Notes: a model not told the origin generated them from the letters alone. A stretch of DNA of 44,178 nucleotides from an uncultured Oscillospiraceae bacterium (GCA_900542145.1 UQMF01000017.1:1-44178); one strand, 5' to 3'. Shown: positions 1-7,669, numbered from the stretch's first letter. Made by a program: numbers and translations.

Positions 1-56
1 AAAATGTATTTTAAAAGCCTGCTTCGCAGGCAAATTTCACTTTTTTCGACAAGCTA
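1..56 (-). repeat. Partial copy of dispersed intergenic element A
   Basis: Read on the minus strand, these bases closely match the start of the element at 6718-6909. They share AGCTTGT(C/T)GAAAAA, then GTGAAATTTGCCTGCGAAGC with its GCCTGC-GAA-GCAGGC hairpin, then an A/T-rich stretch. The copy runs off the window edge. It begins directly behind the terminator stem of the transglutaminase-like gene, the same placement as the second copy. Confidence 0.8.
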
Positions 57-57
57 A

Positions 58-78
58 GGGGCTGTAGAATACAGCCCC
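58..78 (-). terminator. Terminator stem of the transglutaminase-like gene
   Basis: The perfect stem GGGGCTGT / ACAGCCCC has a 5-base loop and lies just past the stop of the minus-strand gene. Only TT follows the stem on the minus strand before element A begins, so the U-tract seems to be cut off by the repeat. Confidence 0.65.
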
Positions 79-87
79 TGCGTATCG

Positions 88-1452
88 TCATATCCCATAG
101 TAATCCCGGTGCTCCAATCTGGCAACGCGGTGGTCGTTGGACAGCAGCACATTGTCGATGTCGAAGTACTGCATGTCGTAGTTCCCCTCAAAGTAGTTGC
201 CCTTGTTGTAGTTGTTCGAGGAATTCCACACGGTGTCCACCCAGATGAGCCTGCCGTCTGTTACGACAAGATTCCAGGAGTGAGAGCGCTCGTCGGAGAG
301 TTCCGTCTGCGGAAAGCAGCGGCTGCCCGTGACCACGCTGCCGGAAGCATTGAAGCAGGTTATTCCCTGCGCCTGGCACAGCGCGGAATACAGATTCGAC
401 CACCCGAAGCAGACCGACCGGTGGTATTTCAGCACGAATTCCAGCGACACGTCCTCCTCGGTCACGCCCTCAGCCGCGGCGTCCTTGTCGTAGTACATGT
501 TCGCGGAAACCCACTCGCACAGCGCCCGTGCCTTGTCGTAGTCGTTGGTTATCCCGGCGCATATCTGGTCGGAGAGGGATTTCACCTCCTCCAGGATTCC
601 GGCGGCGGTTTCTGCGTTGTCGCTTACGGTGACCTGGTGGAGCACTCCGTCGGGGGAAAGCTCCATCGGGGATTCCGTGAATGCCAGGTTACGGGCTGCC
701 GGGAGCTTGTCCGCAGGCACCGCCCGTGAGCCGTCCGGGGTCTTTTGAAATACATAGTACATGCCTTCGTTGTTGTCCAGCCGCGCTATTAATATATAGT
801 AGTCCGGTTCCAGGGTGGAAACTTCAATGCTTCCGGAAAAGCTGCTTCCGTCCGCGGTGAAGCTCCTGTGGGCATCGCTCGGGCGGAACAGCCGTATTTC
901 CTTCATTGCCGCGCCGGAATACACCCCGGAGAAGTCTATCCGGTCCTTCCCGAATTCGAACCGAATGTAGTGCAGCGGGTCGCCGGAGGTCACCAGCACG
1001 TTATCCAGGACTGTGACCGGCTCCGGCTCGGTTGACGTAGCGCCTGTCGTTGAATCCGCCGGGGTGGATTCAGCCGCAGCGGAAGTCCGCGCGGAATCCG
1101 CTGTAGCCCCTGCGGCGGAGGTCCCGGTGGACTGCGGCAGGGTGGAATTGCTGGTTTCCGCCGGAATCACGACTGGTTCGGAGGATTTCGTTCCGGTGCC
1201 GGGGGTGGAGTCAACCGGCGCTGACGAGGTACTCCCGGGGAGCGTATCCGCCCGGGAGGATTCGCTTTCCGCTGAAGTGACGGAATACTCCGCTGTGGAA
1301 TCCGGCAGGGAATCGCTGATTGCCGGCATGATGAAATCCGGTATGCTGCTCTGCCCTCTGTCGGGGACTCCGCCGAGCGCGACTGCCGCCGCAATACCTC
1401 CGGCGAGTACGATAAGCGCGGCGGCACCGCATGTGATTACAGATTTTTTCAA
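88..1452 (-). CDS. Membrane-anchored transglutaminase-like protein
   Basis: A secreted or membrane-anchored protein of about 454 residues. It has a short basic N-terminus, one hydrophobic segment (AALIVLAGGIAAAVALGG), then a long Ser/Thr/Pro/Ala-rich linker of low complexity. The C-terminal part holds a transglutaminase-like cysteine-protease fold, with Cys in SVCFGWSNLY, His in SHSWN and Asp in WVDTVW forming the expected Cys-His-Asp triad. Members of this fold in clostridia are usually surface proteins, and the substrate cannot be read from sequence. I chose the TTG start at 1452 because AGGTG lies 5 bases upstream and the signal/anchor follows directly. A GTG at 1503 is in frame but has no ribosome site. 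It ends at a stem-loop at 58-78. Confidence 0.8.
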   Translation of the reverse strand: MKKSVITCGAAALIVLAGGIAAAVALGGVPDRGQSSIPDFIMPAISDSLPDSTAEYSVTSAESESSRADTLPGSTSSAPVDSTPGTGTKSSEPVVIPAETSNSTLPQSTGTSAAGATADSARTSAAAESTPADSTTGATSTEPEPVTVLDNVLVTSGDPLHYIRFEFGKDRIDFSGVYSGAAMKEIRLFRPSDAHRSFTADGSSFSGSIEVSTLEPDYYILIARLDNNEGMYYVFQKTPDGSRAVPADKLPAARNLAFTESPMELSPDGVLHQVTVSDNAETAAGILEEVKSLSDQICAGITNDYDKARALCEWVSANMYYDKDAAAEGVTEEDVSLEFVLKYHRSVCFGWSNLYSALCQAQGITCFNASGSVVTGSRCFPQTELSDERSHSWNLVVTDGRLIWVDTVWNSSNNYNKGNYFEGNYDMQYFDIDNVLLSNDHRVARLEHRDYYGI

Positions 1453-1532
1453 GAAAACACCTGCTTTGTACAGATTGCCGGGCGGCTTCCTGCCGCATGG
1501 CACAATTATTGTACATCAAAAGAGGTGATTTG

Positions 1533-1976
1533 TCAATCCATTGCCAGTGCTCCGGTGAATCCGCCTGCCTGGGCTGAGGTAATATCCGCACCGATGATAA
1601 TGCCGTTTTCCACCAGCAGGTGCGCCAGCATGGGCACCGGGTCGTCGTCCGTGCGGCTGACCTCATAGGTGTACTGCCGGACGGAATGCGCCCGGTATTT
1701 GCGCAGGTCGAAGCCCTGGCTGCGCTGGATATCGTTGTATTCTTCGTACACTTCGTCGAAATTCACAGGAATGCGTATTTCCTTCACGTCGCACCGGGTG
1801 ATTCCGGCGTCCCAGCCGAAGCTTTCTATGTAGCTTATCCGCTGCTGCTCGGTATCTCCGGGGATTCCGCCCCCGCCGGTCCACATCAGCCGGAATGCCA
1901 GCCACAGCCCTGCCGCAGCCAGCAGCAGGAATCCCATCACGAGCGGCAGACGGGAGCGCTTTGTCTTATCTTTCAT
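1533..1976 (-). CDS. DUF4830-like single-pass membrane protein
   Basis: About 147 residues. A basic N-terminus and one membrane segment (LPLVMGFLLLAAAGLWLAF) precede a soluble outer domain. The domain pattern ESFGWD ... VNFDEVYEEYNDIQRSQGFDL ... VRQYTYEV resembles the DUF4830 family, which has no known function; this comes from memory of the family. The ATG at 1976 has an ideal AAGGAGGG site upstream; an upstream in-frame extension lacks one. It lies behind the transglutaminase-like gene's start on the same strand, so the two may be cotranscribed. Confidence 0.75.
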   Translation of the reverse strand: MKDKTKRSRLPLVMGFLLLAAAGLWLAFRLMWTGGGGIPGDTEQQRISYIESFGWDAGITRCDVKEIRIPVNFDEVYEEYNDIQRSQGFDLRKYRAHSVRQYTYEVSRTDDDPVPMLAHLLVENGIIIGADITSAQAGGFTGALAMD

Positions 1977-1985
1977 GTGCCCTCC

Positions 1986-2014
1986 TTGACAGATCGCTGT
2001 CAGCGTTCTATAAT
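1986..2014 (+). promoter_or_regulatory. Perfect-consensus promoter with overlapping dyad
   Basis: TTGACA at 1986-1991 and TATAAT at 2009-2014 are separated by 17 bases, an exact sigma-A consensus. The inverted repeat TGACAG-ATCG-CTGTCA (1987-2002) covers the -35. Two tandem copies of AAGTATATGG (2015-2034) cover the expected start site. It fires away from the DUF4830-like gene, whose ribosome site it abuts, toward element B and the ABC ATPase gene 440 bases away. Confidence 0.7.
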
Positions 2015-2046
2015 AAGTATATGGAAGTATATGGAACGCCGCCGGA

Positions 2047-2263
2047 TAGTGGTTATGCACAAAAATCCCGGTGCAAAACTGTCACCCTTTCACGCCGGCA
2101 TGTCCCTGAAAACAATATATGTGTATTGTGTGAAAATTATCTCGCAGATTTTGTGCTGTAATGCACAAATTACAGCCGGGCTATTTAGCACAATCTCCAA
2201 AAATTATCAGGGCGTTATCCCGGCAGAACACCATTTCAGGTGGATTTTTGTGCAATACCACTA
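2047..2263. repeat. Element B: 217-bp inverted-repeat element or structured RNA
   Basis: The ends at 2047-2068 and 2242-2263 are inverted copies: TAGTGGT, a 3-base mismatch, then GCACAAAAATCC. Each end begins with TA on the outside, as in small elements that duplicate a TA target. Inside, GCTGTAAT-N6-ATTACAGC (2155-2176) and TTTGTGC-N6-GCACAAA (2150-2169) are two perfect but mutually exclusive hairpins. No protein is encoded. Confidence 0.6.
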
Positions 2264-2282
2264 GCAGAAATGCCGTTTTTTT
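2214..2282 (+). terminator. Possible terminator behind element B
   Basis: GAAATGCCG at 2267-2275 can pair with upstream CGG and CATTTC (with a bulge) and is followed by seven T residues (2276-2282). If used, a transcript from the promoter at 1986 would be a small RNA of roughly 260 bases. Confidence 0.35.
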
Positions 2283-2369
2283 GTGGTTGTTTTGTCGGTG
2301 TTGGTGAATATACATAAACGAATCAAAAAATATTTGTTGACTTAGGCTCTTTTATTTTTCTCCGTATTT

Positions 2370-2378
2370 TGGTATTAT
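2370..2378 (+). promoter_or_regulatory. Extended -10 promoter for the ABC ATPase gene
   Basis: TGG-TATTAT forms an extended -10 about 70 bases before the ATG. No good -35 stands at the right distance; a TTGACT at 2337 is too far away. The rest of the gap (2283-2369) is A/T-rich, with nothing else recognised. Confidence 0.4.
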
Positions 2379-2450
2379 ATTAGTAGCGACAATAGCTAGG
2401 GATCCGTGTGGGTCCTGAAATATTTAAGTAATATCAGGAGGTCATTTCAA

Positions 2451-3593
2451 ATGGCAAGCTTATCACTCAGAGGCATATACAAGCGTTACCCGGGCGGCGT
2501 TGTTGCCGTATCCGATTTCACCATGAATATCAAGGATAAGGAGTTTATCGTACTCGTAGGTCCTTCCGGCTGCGGTAAGTCTACCACACTGCGTATGATC
2601 GCCGGTCTGGAGGAGATCTCCGAGGGCGAAATGTTCATCGGCGACCGTCTTGTAAATGACGTTGCTCCTAAGGACAGAGATATCGCGATGGTATTCCAGA
2701 ACTACGCTCTGTATCCTCACATGTCCGTATTCGACAACATGGCTTTCGGTCTGAAGCTCCGTAAGGTTCCTAAGGACGAGATCAAGAAGCTTGTTGAAGA
2801 GGCTGCTAAGATCCTCGACATCTCCCACCTGCTCGACAGAAAGCCGAAGGCTCTGTCCGGTGGTCAGAGACAGCGTGTAGCGCTCGGTCGTGCGATCGTT
2901 CGTGATCCTCAGGTCTTCCTGCTTGACGAGCCGCTTTCCAACCTGGACGCTAAGCTGCGTGCACAGATGAGAACCGAGCTCTCCAAGCTCCACAAGAAGC
3001 TGGGTACTACATTCATCTATGTAACACATGACCAGACAGAGGCTATGACCATGGGTGACCGTATCGTTGTTATGAAGGACGGCTACATCCAGCAGATCGA
3101 CTCTCCTATCAACCTCTATGAGAACCCCGTAAACAAGTTCGTTGCAGGCTTCATCGGCTCTCCGCAGATGAACTTTATCCCTGCTAAGCTCCTCCAGCTC
3201 AACGGCAAGTACACTGTTGAGTTCGGTTCTGAGGACACCAAGACCTCCAGAGGCCGCAAGTTCTATGTTGAGCTTCCTTCCGCTAAGGCTGACAACGAGG
3301 CTCTCAAGTACTATGTAGACAAGGAAGTTATCCTCGGTATCCGTCCTGAGAACATTCACGATGAGGAGATGTTCCTCTCCAATGCTAAGACCGGTATCAT
3401 CGAGGCTTCCGTTGACGTAACCGAAATGCTCGGTGCTGAGACCTTCCTGTACCTGACCTGCGAGGGCATTCCGCTTACTGCCAGAGTATCTCCGAGATGC
3501 ACCGCTCGTCCTCAGGATGTTGTTAAGCTTGCTCTTGATCCTAATAAGATTCACCTGTTCGACGCTGCTGACGAGCACTCCCTGCTCAACTGA
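2451..3593 (+). CDS. MsmK/UgpC-type sugar ABC transporter ATPase
   Basis: A cytoplasmic ATPase of carbohydrate uptake (CUT1) ABC importers, 380 residues, full family length. Visible motifs are Walker A GPSGCGKST near residue 38, signature LSGGQRQRVALGRA, Walker B FLLDEPLSNLDAK and switch THDQTEA. A C-terminal OB-like/TOBE regulatory region follows. The ATG at 2451 sits behind AGGAGG; an upstream extension is not needed. No permease or binding protein adjoins it. Orphan MsmK/MsmX ATPases are known to energise several sugar importers, so a shared role is likely here (inference). Codon use (GCT, GTT, CGT, AAG) is that of a highly expressed gene and differs from its GC-rich neighbours. A strong terminator follows at once. 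Confidence 0.95.
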   Translation: MASLSLRGIYKRYPGGVVAVSDFTMNIKDKEFIVLVGPSGCGKSTTLRMIAGLEEISEGEMFIGDRLVNDVAPKDRDIAMVFQNYALYPHMSVFDNMAFGLKLRKVPKDEIKKLVEEAAKILDISHLLDRKPKALSGGQRQRVALGRAIVRDPQVFLLDEPLSNLDAKLRAQMRTELSKLHKKLGTTFIYVTHDQTEAMTMGDRIVVMKDGYIQQIDSPINLYENPVNKFVAGFIGSPQMNFIPAKLLQLNGKYTVEFGSEDTKTSRGRKFYVELPSAKADNEALKYYVDKEVILGIRPENIHDEEMFLSNAKTGIIEASVDVTEMLGAETFLYLTCEGIPLTARVSPRCTARPQDVVKLALDPNKIHLFDAADEHSLLN

Positions 3594-3617
3594 TAGCGCG
3601 GCATAATACGCTGACTG

Positions 3618-3646
3618 CGGCGCAGCTTTCGGGCTGCGCCGTTTTT
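3618..3646 (+). terminator. Terminator of the ABC ATPase gene
   Basis: CGGCGCAG / CTGCGCCG stem with an 8-base loop, followed by five T residues. Confidence 0.9.
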
Positions 3647-3712
3647 GTATTGCATTGCAGTCGGGCACGCGGAGATCCGTGCTTTTCTGCCCCCGTATCA
3701 AAGGATAGTTTT

Positions 3713-4120
3713 ATGAAAAATAGACAAATCACAGCACTCACAGTGGCAGGGCTTCTTTCCGAGATTGGTTGTGGAGTTCTTCTGATAGTGCTCGGCGCAG
3801 TCACCGGAATGATGTACTCTGATCTGCTCATCTTTGTTCTTATCGGGTTTGGTTTGAGCCTTGGATTTGGCATAATTCAGGCTCTGATCACCCGGAAAGC
3901 GTGGACACTTCATGCAAGTATGCAGATGTTTAACATCGTGACGCAGATCATTCCGATGACGCTGGCAATATGCTGCCTTATTGCCACGCCTATGCTGATA
4001 CTTTTCGGGGTGATCGGCAGCGGCATGGGACTTGTATCTGTTGTTTCGCTAAGTGTTGGTATTATACTTACGACTGTTTTCTGTAAAATTTTTACCGTAA
4101 TTACCAGAAAGAAAAAGTGA
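3713..4120 (+). CDS. Small four-helix membrane protein, unknown function
   Basis: 135 residues with about four hydrophobic segments: residues ~8-28, ~34-55, ~68-90 and ~95-125. It ends in a basic ITRKKK tail. The ATG at 3713 follows AAAGGA. I recognise no family. It lies 24 bases before the MoxR gene on the same strand, so the two are probably cotranscribed. Confidence 0.75.
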   Translation: MKNRQITALTVAGLLSEIGCGVLLIVLGAVTGMMYSDLLIFVLIGFGLSLGFGIIQALITRKAWTLHASMQMFNIVTQIIPMTLAICCLIATPMLILFGVIGSGMGLVSVVSLSVGIILTTVFCKIFTVITRKKK

Positions 4121-4144
4121 ACTTGCGAAGAATGAGGGGAGATC

Positions 4145-5059
4145 ATGAACAGTAAAATCGAACAGCTCATCAGTAATATCGAGCGCGTTATAATCGGAAA
4201 GCGCCCTGTCATTGAGCAGGTGATCTGCGCCATGCTCGCCGGAGGTCATGTGCTGATAGAGGACGTCCCGGGCGTAGGCAAGACCCTGCTTGCGGAAACG
4301 CTGGCGAAGAGCGTTTCCGGCAGCTTTGGCAGAATCCAGTTCACGCCGGACCTCATGCCGTCGGACGTTGTGGGATACACGGCGGTGGATATGAATTCCG
4401 GAAAGAGTGAATACCGCCCGGGTGCGGCGATGTGCAACTTCCTGCTGGCGGACGAGATCAACCGTTCCTCGCCGAAGGTACAGTCCGCGCTTCTCGAGGC
4501 GATGGAGGAATTGCAGATCAGCGTTGACGGCAGGACCTACCAGCTGCCAGTGCCGTTCATGACGCTGGCAACGCAGAATCCTATCGAAACCTTCGGAACC
4601 TATCATCTGCCGGAGGCGCAGCTGGACAGATTCCTTATGCGCATTTCCGTGGGATACCCGGACCGGGCGGCGGAAATGAAAATGCTGGACGTAATGCCCC
4701 AGCGTGTGGACGTGACTCCCGTGATGTCCCTGGAGGAGCTTATACAGCTGCGCGAGCAGGCTTCCAGGGTAGCCGTGTCCGACAAGGTGAAGGCGTATAT
4801 CCTTTCTTTGGTATGCTCCACGAGAGGATTGCCGCAGGTTAAACTTGGCGTAAGTCCGCGCGGCTCGATCGCGCTGTTCCGGAGCGCCCAGGCAATGGCG
4901 CTGATGAACGACCGGGATTACGCTACCCCGGACGATGTCAGGGCTGTGGCAGGTGCAGTGCTTTCCCACAGGATAATCCTCGCAGCGGGGCAGACGGATT
5001 TTTCCGCCGCATACGATCTGGTGATACAGCTGCTGAGGTCAGTCCCGGTTCCGGTCTGA
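4145..5059 (+). CDS. MoxR-family AAA+ ATPase
   Basis: 304 residues, full length for the family. Walker A VPGVGKTLLA (~41-50), Walker B FLLADEIN, the sensor region TLATQNPIE and the SPRGS sensor-2 segment are all present. MoxR proteins are chaperone-like ATPases that usually act on DUF58 or von Willebrand-type partners encoded next door. Neither partner nor a membrane transglutaminase follows here, so its client is not identified. The start at 4145 has GAGGGGAG upstream. Confidence 0.93.
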   Translation: MNSKIEQLISNIERVIIGKRPVIEQVICAMLAGGHVLIEDVPGVGKTLLAETLAKSVSGSFGRIQFTPDLMPSDVVGYTAVDMNSGKSEYRPGAAMCNFLLADEINRSSPKVQSALLEAMEELQISVDGRTYQLPVPFMTLATQNPIETFGTYHLPEAQLDRFLMRISVGYPDRAAEMKMLDVMPQRVDVTPVMSLEELIQLREQASRVAVSDKVKAYILSLVCSTRGLPQVKLGVSPRGSIALFRSAQAMALMNDRDYATPDDVRAVAGAVLSHRIILAAGQTDFSAAYDLVIQLLRSVPVPV

Positions 5060-5066
5060 CCCAATT

Positions 5067-5097
5067 ACGGACGCGCGCCCGGTGCCGCGTCCGTTTT
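5067..5097 (+). terminator. Terminator of the moxR-type gene
   Basis: ACGGACGCG / CGCGTCCGT, a nine-pair stem running into TTTT. Confidence 0.8.
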
Positions 5098-5149
5098 GTA
5101 TTTGTGACTGTGCACAGTATTTAAGGCGAAAATCCGGCGGAAATCACTA

Positions 5150-5185
5150 TTGACAAGGCGTTTTATTAAGTGTATAATACTTAAT
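5150..5185 (+). promoter_or_regulatory. Perfect-consensus promoter with palindrome over -10
   Basis: TTGACA (5150-5155), 17-base spacer, TATAAT (5173-5178). The perfect inverted repeat ATTAAGT-N7-ACTTAAT (5165-5171 / 5179-5185) has its 7-base centre, GTATAAT, on the -10, as expected for a repressor operator. It drives the SGNH lipoprotein gene. Confidence 0.8.
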
Positions 5186-5247
5186 GTGAAGAATAAGAAT
5201 TACCTAACCTAATAACTTGTATTACTTAACTCAAAGGAGAAATCACA

Positions 5248-6678
5248 ATGAAAAAATTTCTGGCAGTAGTACTTGCAGGCGCAATGGTGCTTGCAATGGC
5301 AGGCTGCTCCGGCGGAAGCGACAATTCCGGCGAGAGCGCAGCTTCGGACAGCAGTTCTTCCGCGGCAGCTTCCGGCAGCGCGGAATCCAGTGCGGCAGAG
5401 GGTACGGAGGAGGATTCCGCAGCTGATACCTCCGCGGCGGCAACGGCTGACGCTCCGGCAGATGACAATGTTTCCGAGGATATCACGCTTCCCAATCCTA
5501 TGAAGCCCGATCTGCTATCCGCAGCTATCCAGAACCGCCTTGGTCTGGACGAATCCACCGCGACCGCGGCGGCAGAGCAGATGATCACCAAGCTGATGTA
5601 TACCCAGGGTAATCCTGCGCGTATCGCTAAGGTGCTCCAGAAGCTGCAGAACGGCGAGGAAGTTACAGTAGCGTTCCTCGGCGGATCCATCACCCAGGGA
5701 ACCGGCGCGGACAACGAGAACTGCTACGCAGCGCTCACTGCAAAGTGGCTCCAGGAGCAGTACCCGAATGCTACAGTGAACTACGTCAATGCCGGTATCG
5801 GCGCGACCGGCTCCTACATCGGCGTACACCGCTGCGACACTCAGGTGCTGAGCAAGAATCCCGACCTGGTATTCATCGATTTCTCCGTAAACGACGAGAG
5901 CCAGAACAACAACATCAATAAGCTGACCTATGAGGGACTTATACGCAAGATCTGGCAGTACACCACCGCTCCCGGAATCATCTGCATTGCAATGACCCAG
6001 GACAACGGCACCAGCGTTCAGGACTGCCACGGTGAGGTTACTGCGAAGTACTCCGTCCCGTTCGTGTCCTATCATGACGCAATGCTGGATTTCCTGGATA
6101 CACAGGGTATCGAGTGGAAGAACATTTCCGATGACAATATCCACCCGAACATGAACGGCCATGCGATCCTCAGCGCAATGCTGACCACTTACCTCCAGTA
6201 CATTGCGGACAATCTCGACAGCATTGACACCACTGACCCGGCTCTCCCGGATCCCGGCGATGAGGGCGCGAAGTACGAGAAGGCGCAGCTGCTGACCACT
6301 GACGACGCTCAGCCTGCTTCCACCGGCGCGTTCCAGCAGAAGCAGATGGATTTCGGCGGATTCAGCAATCCCTGGATTGCTAAGTCCAGCGATGGTAATT
6401 TCGGCGACGACAGCGCGCTTGTTATCGAGGTCGAGGCGCAGAACATCGGAATACTGTATGGAATGCTCACACACAACGCAGGTATGGCTGATATCTATGT
6501 GGACGATGAATTCATCGAAACTATCAACGCAGATTTCACCGGCGGCTGGGGCAACTACGTTCAGTTCAAGGAACTCAAGAGCTTTGACGAGAGCGGCACG
6601 CATACCCTCAAGATCGTTCCCAGAGGAACAGAGGGACAGCCGGCTGCATTCTACCTTTCCGGTATCACCATCAGCTAA
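5248..6678 (+). CDS. SGNH/GDSL-hydrolase lipoprotein
   Basis: 476 residues. A lipoprotein signal ends in LAMAGC, followed by an acidic Ser/Ala-rich linker of about 75 residues, so the enzyme is tethered outside the cell. The catalytic domain has the SGNH blocks: FLGGSITQG (nucleophile Ser), NAGIGATGS, FIDFSVND and DDNIHPNMNGH (Asp-His). The last ~120 residues form a separate β-rich domain. Such enzymes commonly deacetylate polysaccharides or act as esterases; a plant-polysaccharide or envelope substrate is inference. The ATG follows AAAGGAG and has a strong promoter of its own. Confidence 0.88.
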   Translation: MKKFLAVVLAGAMVLAMAGCSGGSDNSGESAASDSSSSAAASGSAESSAAEGTEEDSAADTSAAATADAPADDNVSEDITLPNPMKPDLLSAAIQNRLGLDESTATAAAEQMITKLMYTQGNPARIAKVLQKLQNGEEVTVAFLGGSITQGTGADNENCYAALTAKWLQEQYPNATVNYVNAGIGATGSYIGVHRCDTQVLSKNPDLVFIDFSVNDESQNNNINKLTYEGLIRKIWQYTTAPGIICIAMTQDNGTSVQDCHGEVTAKYSVPFVSYHDAMLDFLDTQGIEWKNISDDNIHPNMNGHAILSAMLTTYLQYIADNLDSIDTTDPALPDPGDEGAKYEKAQLLTTDDAQPASTGAFQQKQMDFGGFSNPWIAKSSDGNFGDDSALVIEVEAQNIGILYGMLTHNAGMADIYVDDEFIETINADFTGGWGNYVQFKELKSFDESGTHTLKIVPRGTEGQPAAFYLSGITIS

Positions 6679-6697
6679 GATCAATAGACACAAAAAA

Positions 6698-6717
6698 GGG
6701 GAAACTTAAGTTTCCCC
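6698..6717. terminator. First copy of split bidirectional terminator palindrome
   Basis: Perfect 20-base palindrome GGGGAAACTTAAGTTTCCCC. Six A residues precede it, giving a T6 tract for minus-strand transcripts. On the plus side only TT follows before element A. Confidence 0.75.
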
Positions 6718-6909
6718 TTCAGCTTGTTGAAAAAGTGAAATTTGCCTGCGAAGCAGGCATTTAAAATACGTTTTTTGTCACGGGTCTCCCGGGGCAAAAA
6801 ACACTTCTATCCCAGCAAGTGTGCGGGTTGGCGGCAAAGCCGCCAAGACGTGCGCGCAGCTGGGATGTTCGGCGGAAAAGCCCCTTTAGGGGATTTTTCG
6901 ACGGTTTGA
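6718..6909 (+). repeat. Element A: ~190-bp terminator-associated element
   Basis: A non-coding block between two identical palindromes. Its ends are imperfect inverted repeats: TCAGCTTGTTGAAAAA at the left and TCAAACCGTCGAAAAA read inward from the right (11 of 16 match). Internal hairpins are GCCTGC-GAA-GCAGGC, a long stem at 6809-6866 and CCCC-TTTA-GGGG. The left ~55 bases recur at window positions 1-56. It behaves like a transposase-less mobile element. Confidence 0.75.
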
Positions 6910-6929
6910 GGGGAAACTTAAGTTTCCCC
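6910..6929. terminator. Second copy of split bidirectional terminator palindrome
   Basis: The same 20-base palindrome as at 6698, here followed by seven T residues on the plus strand but with no A-run before it. It directly abuts the stop codon of the convergent minus-strand gene. Confidence 0.75.
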
Positions 6930-6934
6930 TTTTT

Positions 6935-7648
6935 TTATGCGTTGTCCAGTATCGATGAAAGATCTGGCGTATCCGTCTTGAAATAGGATCTGTCAACCTC
7001 CATCTGGAGCGTGCGGTAGTTGCCGCCGTCCAGGAAGCCGACCGTGACGGTGTTGTCGTCCGTCCACTCCACATTGTAGCGGTCACCCTCCGTAGCGGAG
7101 TACTCCGCAAGATCGGTGCAGGCGAGCAGCTTCACTTTGTGGCTGCCCCCGGTGTCGGTCATGAAGAAATACACTTTCCCGGTGCCGGAATATGGGTGCT
7201 CCTCCTCTATGATAAGCCGCATCTGTTCATCGGAGTAACTAACGAATCTGCGCTCTCTTGCCGGCATTCCGACGGCGTTGACTGCGGAAGCTCCGATCAT
7301 CGTCAGCGACAGGATAAGCAGAGCCGCCGCACCCACTATCTGCGCCGTGCGCCGCTTTTTCAGGAATGCGCCTGCAATGATGAACGCTGTCAATACGCAG
7401 ACTAGCCCGATGGCGGCAGCTGCAATAACACCGAAGAAAGCAAGCGGCTGGCTGTGTTCAACGCTGTCGGCGGTCAGGGTATATTCCACCTCCGGTTGTA
7501 GGTTTGCGAGAATCAACCCTACCACCAGCATTACGGTGTCCAACAGCAGAGCGCTGCCGGCGAATATCCACGGATTCTTCAGCAGCGCCCGGAATCCGGT
7601 GTACTGCTTCCGTGACATTTTGTCGTTCTTGTTTTTGTAGCCGCTCAT
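6935..7648 (-). CDS. Membrane protein of unknown function
   Basis: 237 residues. Three hydrophobic segments lie in the first half (~28-50, ~73-95, ~103-122), followed by a soluble C-terminal domain of about 110 residues. The latter has alternating β-like strands (GKVYFFMTDT, YNVEWTDDNTVTVGF). No family recognised. The ATG at 7648 has AAAGG 8 bases upstream. It is the last gene of the minus-strand run from fumarase to here, 21 bases after the amidohydrolase. Its stop codon sits in the U-tract of the split terminator. Confidence 0.7.
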   Translation of the reverse strand: MSGYKNKNDKMSRKQYTGFRALLKNPWIFAGSALLLDTVMLVVGLILANLQPEVEYTLTADSVEHSQPLAFFGVIAAAAIGLVCVLTAFIIAGAFLKKRRTAQIVGAAALLILSLTMIGASAVNAVGMPARERRFVSYSDEQMRLIIEEEHPYSGTGKVYFFMTDTGGSHKVKLLACTDLAEYSATEGDRYNVEWTDDNTVTVGFLDGGNYRTLQMEVDRSYFKTDTPDLSSILDNA

Positions 7649-7669
7649 GAATACGCCTTTCTCATGGAA

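Noticed and set aside
2047..2263. Element B as 6S RNA, T-box, RNase P or SRP RNA
   Set aside because: None of the conserved cores of these RNAs (for example T-box bulge or RNase P core words) can be seen; only the inverted ends are clear.
6718..6909. tRNA or rRNA fragment in the hairpin-rich block
   Set aside because: No GTTCGA-type T-loop, acceptor pairing or anticodon arm can be placed.
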